Shown piece after piece: positions 37,172 to 45,588 of a stretch of 64,000 nt of DNA. The DNA lies in the NCBI RefSeq assembly GCF_007197735.1, contig NZ_CP041637.1, positions 806,001 to 870,000 on the forward strand, written 5' to 3'. Position numbers and translations under genes: made by a program. The stretch comes from Formosa sediminum. Its GTDB lineage: Bacteria > Bacteroidota > Bacteroidia > Flavobacteriales > Flavobacteriaceae. Positions within the stretch are counted from its first letter, which is position 1, and each line of letters starts with the position of its first letter. The notes under the pieces are model-generated. The model ran no database searches and had not been told where the DNA came from. It saw only the letters and a program-made list of their open reading frames with translations.

Positions 37172-37786
37172 TTAATTAAACTGTTTTACGATTTGTTTGT
37201 GCTTTTTTAAAAACACATTAGAACTATAGTAAATCAAGAAAACATTAAACAAAAACCATACTGATGTATTTAACCCTTGACCAACAACAGATATGATTAC
37301 AGGAAAAAATACAACGCTCCATATTTGAGTTCTAGCAATAAAACTATAAACAGTTTTTTTAGTAGACTTTCTAACTTTATTAAAATTAACTAATGAAATA
37401 ATTGAGAATAAAAGTGCAACCCCAATAATAACAAACTTTAAGAATGCGGGGATTTCAACTTCTTTATTAAGAAAAGGAAAAAGGAAGCATGATAACGTGT
37501 AAATTATAAAATACTTTAAATATATTTTTTTTGCTTTATCAAGGATCAGTTTTGGTGCAGGAAACATTACACCAAAAAGCAAACTACTAGTTTGATAAAA
37601 ATGAGCATTCCATTGTTTAGTAACATGAAGAAAAGCAGACTCGAAATCAATCCCCGAACCATTAATTTCCTCTTCTATTTGCAATATTATATGATCCAAA
37701 ATTTCAAATCTTAAATCCACATAAATAATCCCTTTTGAATCAAGATATTTTTCAATCTGTCTTATTTCATTTGTCGATAACTTCAT
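37172..37786 (-). CDS. Membrane protein with an N-terminal HAAS-like helical domain (copy 2)
   Basis: 204 residues. The N-terminal 80 residues (MKLSTNEIRQIEKYLDSKGI ... FEILDHIILQIEEEI) match the layout of its downstream paralogue. Four hydrophobic segments follow (about 92-108, 113-130, 149-165 and 170-190). The two copies are diverged, with similarity limited to the helical domain and the order of helices, so the duplication is old. It begins 2 bases after the padR stop, so it is almost certainly co-translated with PadR. Confidence 0.78.
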   Translation of the reverse strand: MKLSTNEIRQIEKYLDSKGIIYVDLRFEILDHIILQIEEEINGSGIDFESAFLHVTKQWNAHFYQTSSLLFGVMFPAPKLILDKAKKIYLKYFIIYTLSCFLFPFLNKEVEIPAFLKFVIIGVALLFSIISLVNFNKVRKSTKKTVYSFIARTQIWSVVFFPVIISVVGQGLNTSVWFLFNVFLIYYSSNVFLKKHKQIVKQFN

Positions 37787-37788
37787 AA

Positions 37789-38127
37789 TTACTCTAAACT
37801 AAATTTAGGATTCACCAATACTTTCATCGTTTCTATATAGCGTTCTAATTCCGATAATTTATCGGCTGTTTCTTTTGTTCCTCGCTCGGTTAACTTATAA
37901 TATTTTCGCAAACGATTATCTACTTTCACAACCTCAACCTCTAAAAACCCATCAGCCTCTAACTTATGCAATGCAGGATACAAAGCACCTTCGGTAATAG
38001 ATAATTCACCCTGAGTTAAAGCCTTAACTTTCTGAGTAATTTCATAACCATACATACTATCCTTTTCTTGTAACAACTTTAGAATGATAGTATTTAAACT
38101 CCCTTTATATAAATTATTGTTTGCCAT
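37789..38127 (-). CDS. PadR family transcriptional regulator
   Basis: 112 residues from the ATG at 38127. A longer frame from 38163 would add 12 residues that are not family-like. It is a winged-helix DNA-binding protein: LYKGSLNTIILKLLQEKDSM, YGYEITQKVK, LSITEGALYPALHKLEADGF and YYKLTERGTKETADKLSELE are the PadR blocks, and the C-terminal helix for dimerisation is short. PadR proteins repress detoxification and efflux genes until a ligand or partner releases them. It is the first gene of the exporter operon. A perfect dyad lies 30-52 bases upstream and could be its own operator. Confidence 0.92.
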   Translation of the reverse strand: MANNNLYKGSLNTIILKLLQEKDSMYGYEITQKVKALTQGELSITEGALYPALHKLEADGFLEVEVVKVDNRLRKYYKLTERGTKETADKLSELERYIETMKVLVNPKFSLE

Positions 38128-38156
38128 AATACCGTTAAATATAGGGATTAATTTTA

Positions 38157-38179
38157 AATACATAAGAATCTGATGTATT
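38157..38179. promoter_or_regulatory. Candidate PadR operator: AATACAT-N9-ATGTATT
   Basis: A perfect 7-bp inverted repeat with a 9-base spacer lies between padR and the divergent reductase gene. Known PadR boxes are ATGT/ACAT dyads of about this size. The arms here are in the opposite order (ACAT first), so identity as a PadR site is inference. Confidence 0.5.
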
Positions 38180-38220
38180 ATTTTTTTTCTTAATTATATT
38201 TATAAACCTTTTAGCTTCAC

Positions 38221-38228
38221 TAAATTTG
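38221..38228 (+). promoter_or_regulatory. -7 element of the ferredoxin-type reductase gene
   Basis: TAAATTTG fits TAnnTTTG and ends 15 bases before the ATG at 38244. The -33 position has only TTTA. Confidence 0.55.
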
Positions 38229-38243
38229 TAAAAAAGAATTTCA

Positions 38244-39302
38244 ATGGCATTCCATAAACTTGCAATACAAGATATAAATAAAGAAACAGCAGCTGCAGTA
38301 ACAATTAGCTTCGATGTTCCTTCATCCTTAAAAGAAAAATTCAGCTTTAAAGCTGGACAATATATTACATTAAAAACTGAAATAGACGGCAAAGATATTC
38401 GCAGAGATTATTCTATTTGTACATCTCCAAAAAGCGGCACATTAACGGTGGCTGTTAAAGCTATAGAAAACGGTCTGTTCTCTAAATACGCTAACACAAC
38501 TTTAAAAGTAGGAGATGTTTTAGAGGTCGCAGAACCTAACGGACGTTTTGTTTTTGAAGCAGATGCTTCTAAAACTAGAACGGTTGCTGCTTTTGCTGCC
38601 GGGAGCGGAATTACCCCTATAATGAGTATTGCTAAAACTATTTTAGAAGATGAACCTAACAGTCATTTTATTTTAATTTATGGTAATAAAACACCTAAAG
38701 ACACTATTTTTTTCAACGCATTATTAGCACTTCATAGTAAATATACTGAGCGTTTTTCTATTCAAATGATTTTTAGTCAATCTCAAGAAGAAAACGCTAT
38801 GTTTGGAAGAATAGAAAGAAGTACAGTTAATTTTTTATTGAAAAACACTTATAAAAATAATAAAATTGACACCTTTTACTTATGTGGTCCAGAAGGTATG
38901 ATTACCACAACAAAAGATGTACTGAAGGATTTTGGTGTTGCAGAATCCGATATTCATTTTGAATTATTTACCGCACCTGTTACCTCTGAAAATACAGCAA
39001 ATACAACAGTTGTTAATGATGGATCGACTATCATAAAAATTATTGTAGATGATGAGGAAACCGAATTTGTCATGTCTCAGAAACAATCTATTCTTGAAGC
39101 TGCGATAGCAAAACAAATTGATGCACCATATTCTTGCCAAGGCGGAATTTGTAGTAGTTGTATTGCACGTGTCACAGAAGGTGCAGCAACCATGACCCAA
39201 AATAATATTTTAACAGATAGTGAATTGGCAGAAGGCTTAGTATTAACGTGTCAAGCACATCCTACAACTCCTTCTATCGTTGTAGATTACGACGACGTTT
39301 AA
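38244..39302 (+). CDS. Ferredoxin-NADP-type oxidoreductase with C-terminal 2Fe-2S domain (PaaE-like)
   Basis: 352 residues. It moves electrons from NAD(P)H through FAD to an attached 2Fe-2S centre and on to an oxygenase or desaturase. The FAD site is RRDYSICTSP (about 53-62). The nucleotide-binding part contains AAGSGITPIMSIAKT and FYLCGPEGMI. The plant-type 2Fe-2S cluster is at Cys 298, 303, 306 and 336 (SCQGGICSSCIARV ... LTCQAHP). Order and spacing match PaaE/HmpX-like reductases. No phenylacetate oxygenase genes are nearby, so it may serve a lipid desaturase or hydroxylase elsewhere. Its stop overlaps the convergent GT9 stop by four bases. Confidence 0.9.
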   Translation: MAFHKLAIQDINKETAAAVTISFDVPSSLKEKFSFKAGQYITLKTEIDGKDIRRDYSICTSPKSGTLTVAVKAIENGLFSKYANTTLKVGDVLEVAEPNGRFVFEADASKTRTVAAFAAGSGITPIMSIAKTILEDEPNSHFILIYGNKTPKDTIFFNALLALHSKYTERFSIQMIFSQSQEENAMFGRIERSTVNFLLKNTYKNNKIDTFYLCGPEGMITTTKDVLKDFGVAESDIHFELFTAPVTSENTANTTVVNDGSTIIKIIVDDEETEFVMSQKQSILEAAIAKQIDAPYSCQGGICSSCIARVTEGAATMTQNNILTDSELAEGLVLTCQAHPTTPSIVVDYDDV

Positions 39303-40318
39303 ATTACAGATAAAATTTTATTAACAACGGTTTCCGGAGCAATCGTTCCGGAAGCTTTTTCATACCCTTCAGGAAATTTGTTTCCGTAAATTGAAGTTGG
39401 AATTAACGGGAATTCAACCCGATCGGCCGTTAAAGCATAATGGTCTGGTTGATTGAAAGGCCCAAAACCAGCAAAGGGATGCGTAACACCCCAAATAGTT
39501 ATTACTTTTTTCCCCAACATAGCAGCCATATGTCCATTACCAGAATCCATAGACAGCATGACGTCTAGGTTAGATATAATATCTAATTCTTCATTAAAAT
39601 TTAATTGCCCCGCAAGATTAACCACATTGTTATACTTGGATTGAAATTTATTTAATATTTCAACCTCTTTAGCACCACCACCAAATAAAAACACTTTAAA
39701 ATCTTTAGACAACGTTTTTATAACTGATTCCATGTTATCTAAAGGATACATTTTACTCTCATGAGCTGCAAAAGGTGCAATACCAATCCATTTCGTATCA
39801 TGATGTCCCAAAATAACTTGTAATTTATCTGATAAAATTGAAGGCTTTGGAAAAGTAGGCTTAGATAAATCTACCGGAAACCCTAAACTTTTAAACACCT
39901 GAGCATAACGCTCAATAGTAGTTGGAAGTTGTTTAAAGATTGTGCCCTGTGTTAATGCTTTCTTTTCACTTCTACCTTTATTTATTTGTGCAAATGGAAT
40001 TCCAAAACAGAACAGTTTTAAAATTTTAGTACGCAGCACATTATGAATATCTGCCACAGCATTAACATTCAATTTTTTAAGGGATTTAGACAGTTTATAT
40101 AAACCTAACACACCTTTGTGTGCTCCTTTTAAATCTGCTGCATATACAGATACTTGATTTAAATCGCGAAAAAAAGGCTTAAAAAACGGTCGGGTTAACA
40201 CCGTAATCTTTAAGTCGGGATATTGCATTGTTAACGCCCGTAAGACAGGTACAGACATTGCAACGTCTCCCATAGCAGAGAGACGTATAATTAATATATG
40301 TTGTGCGTGCTTAGCCAC
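39299..40318 (-). CDS. Glycosyltransferase family 9 (heptosyltransferase-like)
   Basis: 339 residues. The two Rossmann domains of GT-B enzymes are visible. The N-terminal HILIIRLSAMGDVAMSVPVL is the GT9 hallmark. The C-terminal domain has GIAPFAAHESKMYP, FLFGGGAKEVEIL, LAGQLNFNEELDIISNLDVM and MDSGNGHMAAMLGKKVITIW. Such enzymes add ADP-heptose or a related sugar to lipopolysaccharide core. It follows the DUF4254 gene directly (no gap), and the pair recurs in Bacteroidota. Acceptor and sugar are unknown. Confidence 0.9.
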   Translation of the reverse strand: MAKHAQHILIIRLSAMGDVAMSVPVLRALTMQYPDLKITVLTRPFFKPFFRDLNQVSVYAADLKGAHKGVLGLYKLSKSLKKLNVNAVADIHNVLRTKILKLFCFGIPFAQINKGRSEKKALTQGTIFKQLPTTIERYAQVFKSLGFPVDLSKPTFPKPSILSDKLQVILGHHDTKWIGIAPFAAHESKMYPLDNMESVIKTLSKDFKVFLFGGGAKEVEILNKFQSKYNNVVNLAGQLNFNEELDIISNLDVMLSMDSGNGHMAAMLGKKVITIWGVTHPFAGFGPFNQPDHYALTADRVEFPLIPTSIYGNKFPEGYEKASGTIAPETVVNKILSVI

Positions 40319-40927
40319 TTATTTTTGAGAACGTAAAACAGGATTAAGCTCATCGTCATTATACATTTTCATCTGTTTGTATACTTTCATATATTTTTTT
40401 CCAGATTCAATATCTTGTAGTAATGTATCTATGGCTGTAGATAAATCTACACGTTGCTCTAAAAGAATATCTAACTTTGTTTGGCAAGCAGCTCTATGAG
40501 CATCAGTAGCGTCTTCTCGAGTCGCTTCTTCTTCCATATGGTATACTTTTAAAGCCAAAATAGATAACCTATCTACACCCCAAGCAGGACTCTCTGTATT
40601 AATTGTAGCATCTGGATTTGGTGTAATATCTTTATATTGTTCTAAAAAATAGCTATCGATATACTCTACCATATCTGTACGATCCTGATTAGAGGCATCA
40701 ATCTTACGCTTTAACGTTAGAGCAGCAACCGGATCTATTTGTGGATCACGAATAATATCTTCATAGTGCCATTGTACAGTATCTATCCAGCATTTTCTAT
40801 ATAATAAATGTCCTAATAAATCTTCATCTTTAGAGTAAGGATTTAAAAATTCTTGATCTACAGTATTTATAATATGATATGTATTTATAGCTTCTTGAAA
40901 AATAGCATTTGCCTTAGTTGTAAACAT
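40319..40927 (-). CDS. DUF4254 protein
   Basis: 202 residues from the ATG at 40927. A version from 40948 would add seven residues upstream of the family start. It is an all-helical acidic soluble protein with the family blocks LLYRKCWIDTVQWHYEDIIR, PAWGVDRLSILALKVYHMEE and CQTKLDILLEQRVDLSTAID. The biochemical function is unknown. Because it is fused in one transcript with a GT9 glycosyltransferase, a role in lipopolysaccharide core assembly is a reasonable guess. Confidence 0.86.
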   Translation of the reverse strand: MFTTKANAIFQEAINTYHIINTVDQEFLNPYSKDEDLLGHLLYRKCWIDTVQWHYEDIIRDPQIDPVAALTLKRKIDASNQDRTDMVEYIDSYFLEQYKDITPNPDATINTESPAWGVDRLSILALKVYHMEEEATREDATDAHRAACQTKLDILLEQRVDLSTAIDTLLQDIESGKKYMKVYKQMKMYNDDELNPVLRSQK

Positions 40928-40945
40928 AATTTTTATTTTAAAACA

Positions 40946-40953
40946 CAAACCTA
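40946..40953 (-). promoter_or_regulatory. -7 element of the DUF4254-GT9 operon
   Basis: TAGGTTTG on the minus strand fits TAnnTTTG and lies 19-26 bases before the ATG at 40927. No good -33 TTTG was found at standard spacing. Confidence 0.55.
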
Positions 40954-40988
40954 CATATTTTTTAGCTAAAAGCTCTTAAATCGATTAT

Positions 40989-41004
40989 AATGTAGATCTA
41001 CATT
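40989..41004. promoter_or_regulatory. Perfect 16-bp palindrome between DUF4254 and upp
   Basis: AATGTAGATCTACATT is fully self-complementary and sits centrally in the divergent intergenic region. It resembles a dimer-binding operator. Confidence 0.45.
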
Positions 41005-41083
41005 TGATTGATTATTAAATATAAATACAAACGCAAATTTACTTCTAAATAATTAACTTTACCACACACCTTAAAAGAGACTC

Positions 41084-41746
41084 ATGTTAATTCACAATTT
41101 ATCTAAAGAAAACACCATTTTAAATGTATTTATGTCTGAATTACGAGATAAAACCATTCAAACAGACAATATGCGTTTTAGACGTAACATTGAACGTATT
41201 GGCGAAATTCTGGCATACGAACTTAGTAAGTCGTTACATTTTAAAAGTAAAATTATTGAGACCCCTTTAGACACTACTGAAATTAATTTACCAGAAAACG
41301 AGATTGTAATTTGTTCTATTCTACGCGCTGGGATACCATTACACAATGGTCTTTTAAATTATTTTGATGCTGCAGAAAACGCATTCATATCAGCTTACAG
41401 ACACCATAAATCTGCCCCTGAACGTTTTGAAATTATTGTTGAATATTTGGCATGCCCAAGTTTAGAAAACAAAACTTTAATTCTGGCAGACCCCATGCTA
41501 GCTACAGGCCAATCTATGGTTGCAACTTACGAAGCTTTAAAACCTTTTGGCACTCCCAAAGAAATACATTTAGTAAGTGTAATTGGAGCTGAAGAAGGCG
41601 TAGCATATGTATCTAATCATTTTAAAAATGAAAATGCGCATTTATGGATTTCTACAATAGATAAAAATCTAAATGAAAAAGGCTATATCGTTCCTGGTTT
41701 AGGAGATGCAGGAGATTTATGTTTCGGACAAAAATTACAACAGTAA
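41084..41746 (+). CDS. upp: Uracil phosphoribosyltransferase
   Basis: Salvages uracil to UMP using PRPP. 220 residues. The PRPP-binding loop LILADPMLATGQSMV is exact. The early helix (ELRDKTIQTDNMRFRRNIER) and the ICSILRAGIPLHNGL segment are also conserved. The C-terminal GDAGDLCFGQKL corresponds to the uracil-binding end of the family. It is monocistronic. Its last 12 bases overlap the convergent DUF6427-like gene. A near-consensus -7 (TAACTTTA, 41054-41061) lies 22 bases upstream. Confidence 0.95.
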   Translation: MLIHNLSKENTILNVFMSELRDKTIQTDNMRFRRNIERIGEILAYELSKSLHFKSKIIETPLDTTEINLPENEIVICSILRAGIPLHNGLLNYFDAAENAFISAYRHHKSAPERFEIIVEYLACPSLENKTLILADPMLATGQSMVATYEALKPFGTPKEIHLVSVIGAEEGVAYVSNHFKNENAHLWISTIDKNLNEKGYIVPGLGDAGDLCFGQKLQQ

Positions 41747-42658
41747 TAAACAAAACGGAACAAAAATTAAAAGACCAAGAAACAGTTCTTTAAACCATTT
41801 ATCTTGAATAGTTTCTAAATAATTTGTTATAATTACAGCCAAAGGCGCAAAAGAAAACAAGAACTCTCCGCCTTCTTTTTTAGGAGATAAAATCATGATA
41901 CTACAAGCAATAAGCGCGGCTACAAGTACAACTTTATAAGCGGGTTTAAAGTCACTTTTTTTAGATTTAATGGTACGTATATAAAATACCGAAGACCAAA
42001 TTCCGAAAGACACTAGCAAAGTAACACCAATAATATACTGCGGCGTGTTATATACATTAAAGTTTAAATTAACAGCTGGAAGCAAATCTAAAGCTGAAAA
42101 AAAATCATTATAAACCAGTATAGAGTAAGAAATACCTAGCACAAAAACAGAGCCTACACCTAATACTGGAATAATCCAATCTTTTAAATTTGTATTGGAA
42201 TGAAATAATAATGCCACATAAATTAAAATAATAAAAAGGATAGCCCAAAAGTAAAATAAAGACGCTATAGCAATCCAAAATGCAGCATCAAGCAGTTTCT
42301 TTTTCACGTCTATTTGCGATCTTAAACTTAAAATTCGACGTGTAGCTAAAAGAATAAAAAAATTAGCATATACAATATTTTCACTTAACATAGTTTGTGG
42401 CAAAGCCATTAAAAACAAAGCATATAGCAGAATTTCGTAACTACTTTTTTGTGTTAATTTATTTTTACTCACTAAAAAATCGAGCACTAAAATTGAGCAG
42501 AAACTGGCACAAAACACAAAAAAATATTTAACATAATGCTGTACTAATCCCGCCCCTTCTGTGTATTTAAAATGGGCAATAAAAAAAGTTGCAACGGTTA
42601 TTGCAAATACAACTAGAAAGTTTATTGGTTTAGATTTACTAAAAATACTTGTAATCAT
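41735..42658 (-). CDS. Multi-pass membrane protein (DUF6427-like)
   Basis: 307 residues with about nine hydrophobic helices and little else. The SLRSQIDVKKKLLDAAFWIA loop and the overall pattern fit DUF6427, a Flavobacteriia family encoded beside upp and purD. The function is unknown. It diverges from the small DUF6341-like gene with only 40 bases between the starts, so their promoters overlap: the -33 box of the latter lies inside this gene. The last 12 bases overlap the end of upp. Confidence 0.82.
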   Translation of the reverse strand: MITSIFSKSKPINFLVVFAITVATFFIAHFKYTEGAGLVQHYVKYFFVFCASFCSILVLDFLVSKNKLTQKSSYEILLYALFLMALPQTMLSENIVYANFFILLATRRILSLRSQIDVKKKLLDAAFWIAIASLFYFWAILFIILIYVALLFHSNTNLKDWIIPVLGVGSVFVLGISYSILVYNDFFSALDLLPAVNLNFNVYNTPQYIIGVTLLVSFGIWSSVFYIRTIKSKKSDFKPAYKVVLVAALIACSIMILSPKKEGGEFLFSFAPLAVIITNYLETIQDKWFKELFLGLLIFVPFCLLLL

Positions 42659-42678
42659 TAACTCTTTTTGTATTTTTG
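42649..42678 (+). promoter_or_regulatory. Promoter of the DUF6341-like gene
   Basis: TTG (42649-42651), 19-base spacer, TATTTTTG (42671-42678), then 20 bases to the ATG. The -33 lies within the first codons of the divergent DUF6427-like gene. Confidence 0.68.
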
Positions 42679-42698
42679 TTTTGTAAATATACCATACT

Positions 42699-42926
42699 AT
42701 GAAAGATTTTTTTTACGCGATACAGGATTTATTTGTCAATGTATTGTTCGCTCCTCTGGACGCTATTAGAGAACTTGAACTTACAAACTGGTTTGCAGCA
42801 AACGCATTCTCATGGATTTTTATATTAATCGGTATGGGATTTTTTGTATACTGGATGATCCAATTAAAAGGGTTTAATGACAATAATGAAGAAGATAAAA
42901 GTATATCTTCTCATTCATTTCTATAA
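42699..42926 (+). CDS. Small membrane protein (DUF6341-like)
   Basis: 75 residues: an amphipathic start (FFYAIQDLFVNVLFAPLDAI), one clear transmembrane helix (FSWIFILIGMGFFVYWMIQL) and a polar tail. Though short, it has a consensus promoter, and in my recollection the family is kept beside upp/purD in Flavobacteriia, which supports it as a real gene. The function is unknown. The stop overlaps the convergent purD stop by six bases. Confidence 0.8.
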   Translation: MKDFFYAIQDLFVNVLFAPLDAIRELELTNWFAANAFSWIFILIGMGFFVYWMIQLKGFNDNNEEDKSISSHSFL

Positions 42927-44192
42927 ATCGAAACCAATATCTTTACGATAATACATCTTATCAAAATGTAGTTTTTCTATATTTTGGTAAGATTTTTTTA
43001 TGGCCTCTTGGTAAGTATTACCGTAAGAGGTAATCGCTAAAACACGGCCTCCTGTTGTCACAATTTTCCCATCTTTGACATCTGCACCAGCATGAAACGG
43101 AATAGAACCTTCTATAGCCTCTAGCCCAGTAATTTCTTTTCCTTTTTCGTAAGCTTCAGGATAGCCTCCAGAAACAGTCATTACTGTAGTTGCTGCACGC
43201 TCGTCTACCTCTAAATCTATTTCATTTAAAGTTCCGTTAGCAACAGCTTGAAACAACTCTACTAGATCGTTTTTAAGTCTTGGTAAAACAACCTCGGTTT
43301 CTGGATCTCCCATGCGCACATTATACTCAATAACCATAGGGTCGTCTCCCACTTTTATAAGTCCGATAAATACAAAACCTTTATATGGTAAGTTATCTTT
43401 AACCAAACCATCGATAGTCGGTTTTACAATTCGAGTTTCGATTTTTTCTAAAAATTCATCAGTAGCAAATGGCACTGGAGACACGGCTCCCATTCCACCT
43501 GTATTTAAACCGGTATCGCCTTCACCTATACGCTTGTAATCTTTAGCCGTTGGCAATATTTTATAGTTAGTGCCGTCTGTTAACACAAAACAACTTAATT
43601 CAATTCCATCTAAAAATTCTTCAATTACAACTTTAGTACTTGCTGCTCCAAATTTAGAATCGACCAACATGGCTTTTAATTCAGCTTTAGCTTCATCTAA
43701 ATCATTTAAAATTAGCACGCCTTTTCCTGCTGCTAACCCGTCTGCCTTTAAAACGTATGGTGCTTTTAAAGTTTCTAAAAATGCATAACCCTCTTCTACA
43801 TTAGAGGCATTAAAACTTTGGTAAGCCGCTGTTGGAATATTATGTCTGAATAAAAATTCTTTAGCAAACTCCTTACTGCCTTCTAATTCTGCGGCAGCTT
43901 GTTCTGGTCCGATTACAGCAACATGTTTTAATTTCTCATCGTTCAAGAAAAAATCATGTACCCCTTGCACTAATGGATCTTCGGGCCCCACGACAACCAT
44001 ATCAATATTGTGTTCTAATACTAAGGTTTTAATCGCTTCAAAATCTGTTACACCTATGGCCACATTCTCTGCTATGGCTGCCGTTCCCGAGTTACCCGGA
44101 GCAACAAATAGTTTTTTACATAATGGACTTTGAGAAATTTTCCATGCGAAAGTGTGTTCTCTTCCGCCTGAACCTAGTATTAAAATTGTCAT
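42921..44192 (-). CDS. purD: Phosphoribosylamine-glycine ligase
   Basis: Joins phosphoribosylamine and glycine with ATP, the second step of purine synthesis. 423 residues from the ATG at 44192 (MTILILGSGGREHTF). A longer frame from 44213 has seven non-family residues. The ATP-grasp core is intact: GPEDPLVQGVHDFF, YVLKADGLAAGKGVLI, GMGAVSPVPFAT, MVIEYNVRMGDPETEVVLPR and a C-terminal GGRVLAITSYG. No other purine gene is present here. Confidence 0.97.
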   Translation of the reverse strand: MTILILGSGGREHTFAWKISQSPLCKKLFVAPGNSGTAAIAENVAIGVTDFEAIKTLVLEHNIDMVVVGPEDPLVQGVHDFFLNDEKLKHVAVIGPEQAAAELEGSKEFAKEFLFRHNIPTAAYQSFNASNVEEGYAFLETLKAPYVLKADGLAAGKGVLILNDLDEAKAELKAMLVDSKFGAASTKVVIEEFLDGIELSCFVLTDGTNYKILPTAKDYKRIGEGDTGLNTGGMGAVSPVPFATDEFLEKIETRIVKPTIDGLVKDNLPYKGFVFIGLIKVGDDPMVIEYNVRMGDPETEVVLPRLKNDLVELFQAVANGTLNEIDLEVDERAATTVMTVSGGYPEAYEKGKEITGLEAIEGSIPFHAGADVKDGKIVTTGGRVLAITSYGNTYQEAIKKSYQNIEKLHFDKMYYRKDIGFDL

Positions 44193-44274
44193 ATCAAATA
44201 TAGTTTGAAGCAAAAATAATTGCTTTTACGCTTAAAAAATAATTATTTTACAAAAACATATACATCATTCTCTT

Positions 44275-45588
44275 TTGAAGATATTCAATCTTACGTTACA
44301 ACTTAATGGTTTCCCTTTACAGGAAGCCAAACGCACACTTTCTAATATTCAAAAATTAAATGCAACGGCGTATGAAGACTATCTAAATTCTAAAAAAAGA
44401 GAGATTATTGCATTTCATTTAAAACATAATTCGTTTTATAAATCTTTCGGAAAAAATATAGATCTAGAACATTGGAATTCTGTTCCTGTAATGACAAAAC
44501 GCGATTTACAGCAACCATTAAATCAGCGATTATCTGAAGGCTTTTCGCCTAAAAACGTATACTTAAATAAAACGTCTGGTTCGTCTGGAGATCCGTTTGT
44601 GTTTGCAAAAGATAAAACCTGCCATGCTTTAACTTGGGCTGAAATACAAAACCGATTTGGTTGGTATGGTATCGATTTTAACCGTTCGCTTCAAGCACGA
44701 TTTTATGGTATTCCGTTAGATAAATTTGGCTATTATAAAGAGCGTATAAAAGATAAGCTAAGCAGCCGTTATCGCTTTTCTATTTTTAATTTAAGCGATA
44801 CTGCTTTAGACAATTATCTAAGCATTTTTAAAACCAAACCATTTGATTATATAAATGGTTATACGAGCGCTATTGTACAATTTGCTAAATATTTAAACAC
44901 TAAAAATCTGGTTTTAAAAACGGTATGCCCTACTTTAAAATGCTGTGTAGTTACATCGGAAATGCTTTTTCCTGACGACAAACTACTTTTAGAGCAGCAA
45001 TTTGGAGTTCCTGTTATTAACGAATATGGCGCCTCTGAACTAGATTTGATTGCTTTTCAGAACCCAGAAGATATTTGGCAGGTAAATAGCGATACGCTTT
45101 TTGTTGAAGTTTTAGACGATAAAAATTTACCTTTACCTTACGGACAAGAAGGCCGAATTGTAATTACTTCGCTTTACAATAAAGCACATCCATTTATTCG
45201 ATACGATTTAGGCGATATTGGGGTTCTATCTAAAACCAGTACATCACAAAAACCTGTTTTAGAAAAGTTAATTGGACGTACAAATGATATGGCTATATTG
45301 CCAAGTGGTAAACGCGCAGCAGGATTAACATTTTATTACATTACAAAAACCATTATTGAAGACGATGGTAATGTAAAAGAATTTGTAATTACCCAAAATA
45401 CAGCAGCCGAATTTAAAATAGATTACGTGGGTAAATCTGAAATTTCTAAACCTAAACAACGCGCTATAATTGAAGAAATGACACGATATTTAGAAGCTGG
45501 CTTAATTATTACTTTTGAAAAACATAATGTTTTAAAACGCTCTAAAAGTGGTAAATTAAAACAATTTAAGTCTTTGGTGTCTCAATAG
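44275..45588 (+). CDS. CapK/PaaK-like adenylate-forming enzyme, TTG start
   Basis: 437 residues. Phenylacetate-CoA-ligase fold with the nucleotide-binding loop KTSGSSGDPF (about 99-108), NEYGASELDLIAF, a hinge region (EGRIVITSLYNKAHPFIRYD LGD) and GRTNDMAILPSGKR. In polysaccharide clusters such proteins (CapK) may activate acyl or amino-acyl groups for glycan decoration. The start must be TTG at 44275, since no ATG precedes the first conserved residues and none lies upstream in frame. The last 23 bases overlap the convergent GT2 gene. No phenylacetate genes are present, so a true PaaK role is unlikely. Confidence 0.85.
   Translation: MKIFNLTLQLNGFPLQEAKRTLSNIQKLNATAYEDYLNSKKREIIAFHLKHNSFYKSFGKNIDLEHWNSVPVMTKRDLQQPLNQRLSEGFSPKNVYLNKTSGSSGDPFVFAKDKTCHALTWAEIQNRFGWYGIDFNRSLQARFYGIPLDKFGYYKERIKDKLSSRYRFSIFNLSDTALDNYLSIFKTKPFDYINGYTSAIVQFAKYLNTKNLVLKTVCPTLKCCVVTSEMLFPDDKLLLEQQFGVPVINEYGASELDLIAFQNPEDIWQVNSDTLFVEVLDDKNLPLPYGQEGRIVITSLYNKAHPFIRYDLGDIGVLSKTSTSQKPVLEKLIGRTNDMAILPSGKRAAGLTFYYITKTIIEDDGNVKEFVITQNTAAEFKIDYVGKSEISKPKQRAIIEEMTRYLEAGLIITFEKHNVLKRSKSGKLKQFKSLVSQ

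Noticed and set aside
44275-45588. True phenylacetate-CoA ligase acting with the PaaE-like reductase at 38244
   Set aside because: The two genes are 5 kb apart on separate transcripts and no other phenylacetate genes are present. The ligase-like gene adjoins glycan genes and fits CapK better.
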